64,000 nt of DNA from the NCBI GenBank assembly GCA_001316125.1, contig BBCS01000006.1:55519-119518 (forward strand). The letters are read 5' to 3'. Shown in pieces: positions 62,731 through 64,000 of this stretch. The stretch's first letter is position 1; every line of letters starts with the position of its first letter. The notes beneath the pieces are model-generated. The model was given only the letters and a program-made list of their open reading frames with translations, was not told where the DNA came from and did no database searches. The translations under genes and the position numbers were made by a program. The DNA is from Vulcanisaeta distributa JCM 11213. GTDB taxonomy: Archaea; Thermoproteota; Thermoprotei; Thermoproteales; Thermocladiaceae.

Positions 62731-64000
62731 ATACCGCTTACCTCCTTAATGACCCAGGGCATTAATGAATATAGCTCCTGCCTTGACCCAGCCTCAAGCA
62801 CAGTAACACCTCTGAAACCCAGGTTTGTTAACTCGTTTACTAACTCTCTATGACCATCCTTCATTATGATTATGACGTCCGTGAACCCCCTATCCCGTAA
62901 TTTCGCTAGGTACTTACGCAGTAAGTAGTGGGATAGTGAACGTAGATAGTTTGGGGGGGTTGGTTTGGGGGGGTACTCATGCTGCGATAGTGGGTATATC
63001 TCGCTTATTTCGTAAGGTATCGGACCAGGACTGGGTTGTTTATCACCACATGAACCTTACTAAGTAAGTTACTATTTAATAATTGGTCTATTAGCCAATA
63101 AACCAATGAATCCCTTATGTATGGCCTATCAAGTAGCTCACCTGGTAATACAATGACTAAGCATCCCTGGGGGGGTGGCTCATAGTTATTAAGGAGTCTC
63201 TCAACATGCCTAATGACTTCCGGTCTATGCAGCGATTCCACGGATGTTATATGGAGCGCCCTAACACGCCCCCCCGACTCGTCAGGAACCACCTTTAATA
63301 AAGCCCTTAGTCCTTTCCTTAGGGCCAATAATGCTGATTTAGCCCTTGCATCACCACCAGCCTTCTCCTCAAGGTACTCCCAAAGGGTTCCCTCCTTAAT
63401 CCTAGCCTTAATTTCCTGAATCTCCTCCCAAAGCACGTATAGGTTATGGATTGCCAATAATCTCTCACGCTCAGCCTTATTCATACTCATTAAATCCCTG
63501 ACCGTGTACTTCCTACATACGGGGGGGCAATTACAGGGTATCCTATCAACCTTAATCTCACTAAGTCTCGCAGTCCTATCTCTAAGGATTACCCTATCAT
63601 CACGGGCATAAAGCACGTAACTAGCTGAGTCGAATAGGTCAATGCCCATGGCAACGGCGAAGGGCAGTATTAATGGGTGCCCAGCCCGAAGAGATGCACA
63701 GGCTTACCCAGCGGTAGTCTCTCCTTCACCACCGCTATCATCCTCATTATTGTCGAGAAGTCATACTCCTCAAGGAGTGTTGTTGGGCTTCCAATAGCGT
63801 AAATATCAAAGTCTAATTCACTCATTTTGGCGGCCGAGTAACTGAGTATGTCGAGCTTATCACCACCCTGTACCGGACCCACAATCAGCATCCTGTGTTC
63901 GGGGGGGTCCCAAATCCTAGCCTTAATAAGGCTGCCCTAGCCCTCCTTAGGGTCTCCTCAACCTCAAGCACCACGGCCTCCTTGGACCTACCCCATTGGG
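62712..64000 (-). CDS. tgtA: Archaeosine tRNA-guanine transglycosylase (5' end cut by the window)
   Basis: Exchanges G15 of tRNA for preQ0, the base later made into archaeosine. GPVQGGDKLDILSYSAAKMSEL, PLGKPVHLFG-(A)-G-H, then MGIDLFDSASYVLYARDDR with the nucleophile Asp region, IPCNCPPVCRKYTVRDL (zinc, C-x-C-x-x-C with an extra Pro from G7 at 63522-63528) and HNLYVLWEEIQEI. The C-terminal DUF5591-type domain (SLVYWLIDQLL, ISEIYPLSQHE) continues after a break at about 63010 to TAG 62712-62714. Breaks also at about 63640-63700 and 63895. The start lies beyond 64000. Confidence 0.9.

Noticed and set aside
1..64000. CRISPR arrays
   Set aside because: No regularly spaced direct repeats were seen on reading either strand.

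Overview
The window looks like chromosome from a hyperthermophilic crenarchaeote of the Thermoproteales, probably close to Vulcanisaeta or Caldivirga. This is inferred from archaeal uL14, eS17, Cbf5, topoisomerase VI-B, MetRS and GlyRS sequences, TATA boxes 25-35 bases upstream of mostly leaderless starts, archaeal tRNA-modification genes (taw3, queC, tgtA) and a fused hydroxyacyl-CoA dehydrogenase/crotonase. The raw sequence carries many indels. Almost every long gene is cut into two or more frames by one- or two-base changes at homopolymers, and G/C tracts of exactly seven are very frequent. In conserved motifs these tracts sit where four G or C would give the family consensus. I therefore annotate whole genes across frameshifts and state where each frame breaks.

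Layout. 0-3.6 kb: gene ends, agmatinase, glycyl-tRNA synthetase, uL14. 3.6-15.6 kb: an RHH-like protein, a NitT/TauT-type permease plus ATPase, taw3, a tungstate/molybdate binding protein and permease (wtpA, wtpB), a bifunctional 3-hydroxyacyl-CoA dehydrogenase/enoyl-CoA hydratase, methylisocitrate lyase, a nucleotidyltransferase, an SDR and an MFS transporter. 15.6-33.3 kb: a continuous cobalamin cluster, cbiG, cbiE, cbiX-cbiC fusion, cbiH, cbiD, cbiT, cbiL, cbiF, btuF, btuC, btuD, a ChlI-ChlD fusion, cobN, a polytopic membrane protein and cbiZ. 33.4-45.4 kb: an ABC-2 exporter, tRNA-Leu, GNAT, radical SAM/SPASM, cbf5, a surface protein, DUF123, top6B, prpD, queC and a class V aminotransferase. 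45.4-49.4 kb: a PAPS-reductase-family gene cut by a 2.1-kb AT-rich insertion. 49.5-56.3 kb: a sulfite-oxidase-like molybdoenzyme with a small membrane partner, a peroxiredoxin, tRNA-Ala and two convergent surface-protein genes. 56.5-64 kb: threonine dehydratase, a fucose-isomerase-like protein, dcd, metG, hsp20, rps17e, a PAC2 protein and tgtA running off the right edge.

The most notable system is the cobalamin cluster. Five transcription units in it (cbiG, cbiX-cbiC, cbiF, btuF, cbiZ) each carry the same palindrome, TAGGAT-N4-ATCCTA, directly after the TATA box. De novo synthesis, corrinoid uptake and corrinoid salvage therefore appear to answer to one DNA-binding repressor that is not recognisable inside the cluster. 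The second is the insertion that splits the conserved WCCK motif of the PAPS-reductase gene without an obvious target duplication. The third is a 26-27-base promoter block duplicated in inverted orientation in front of the two surface-protein genes.
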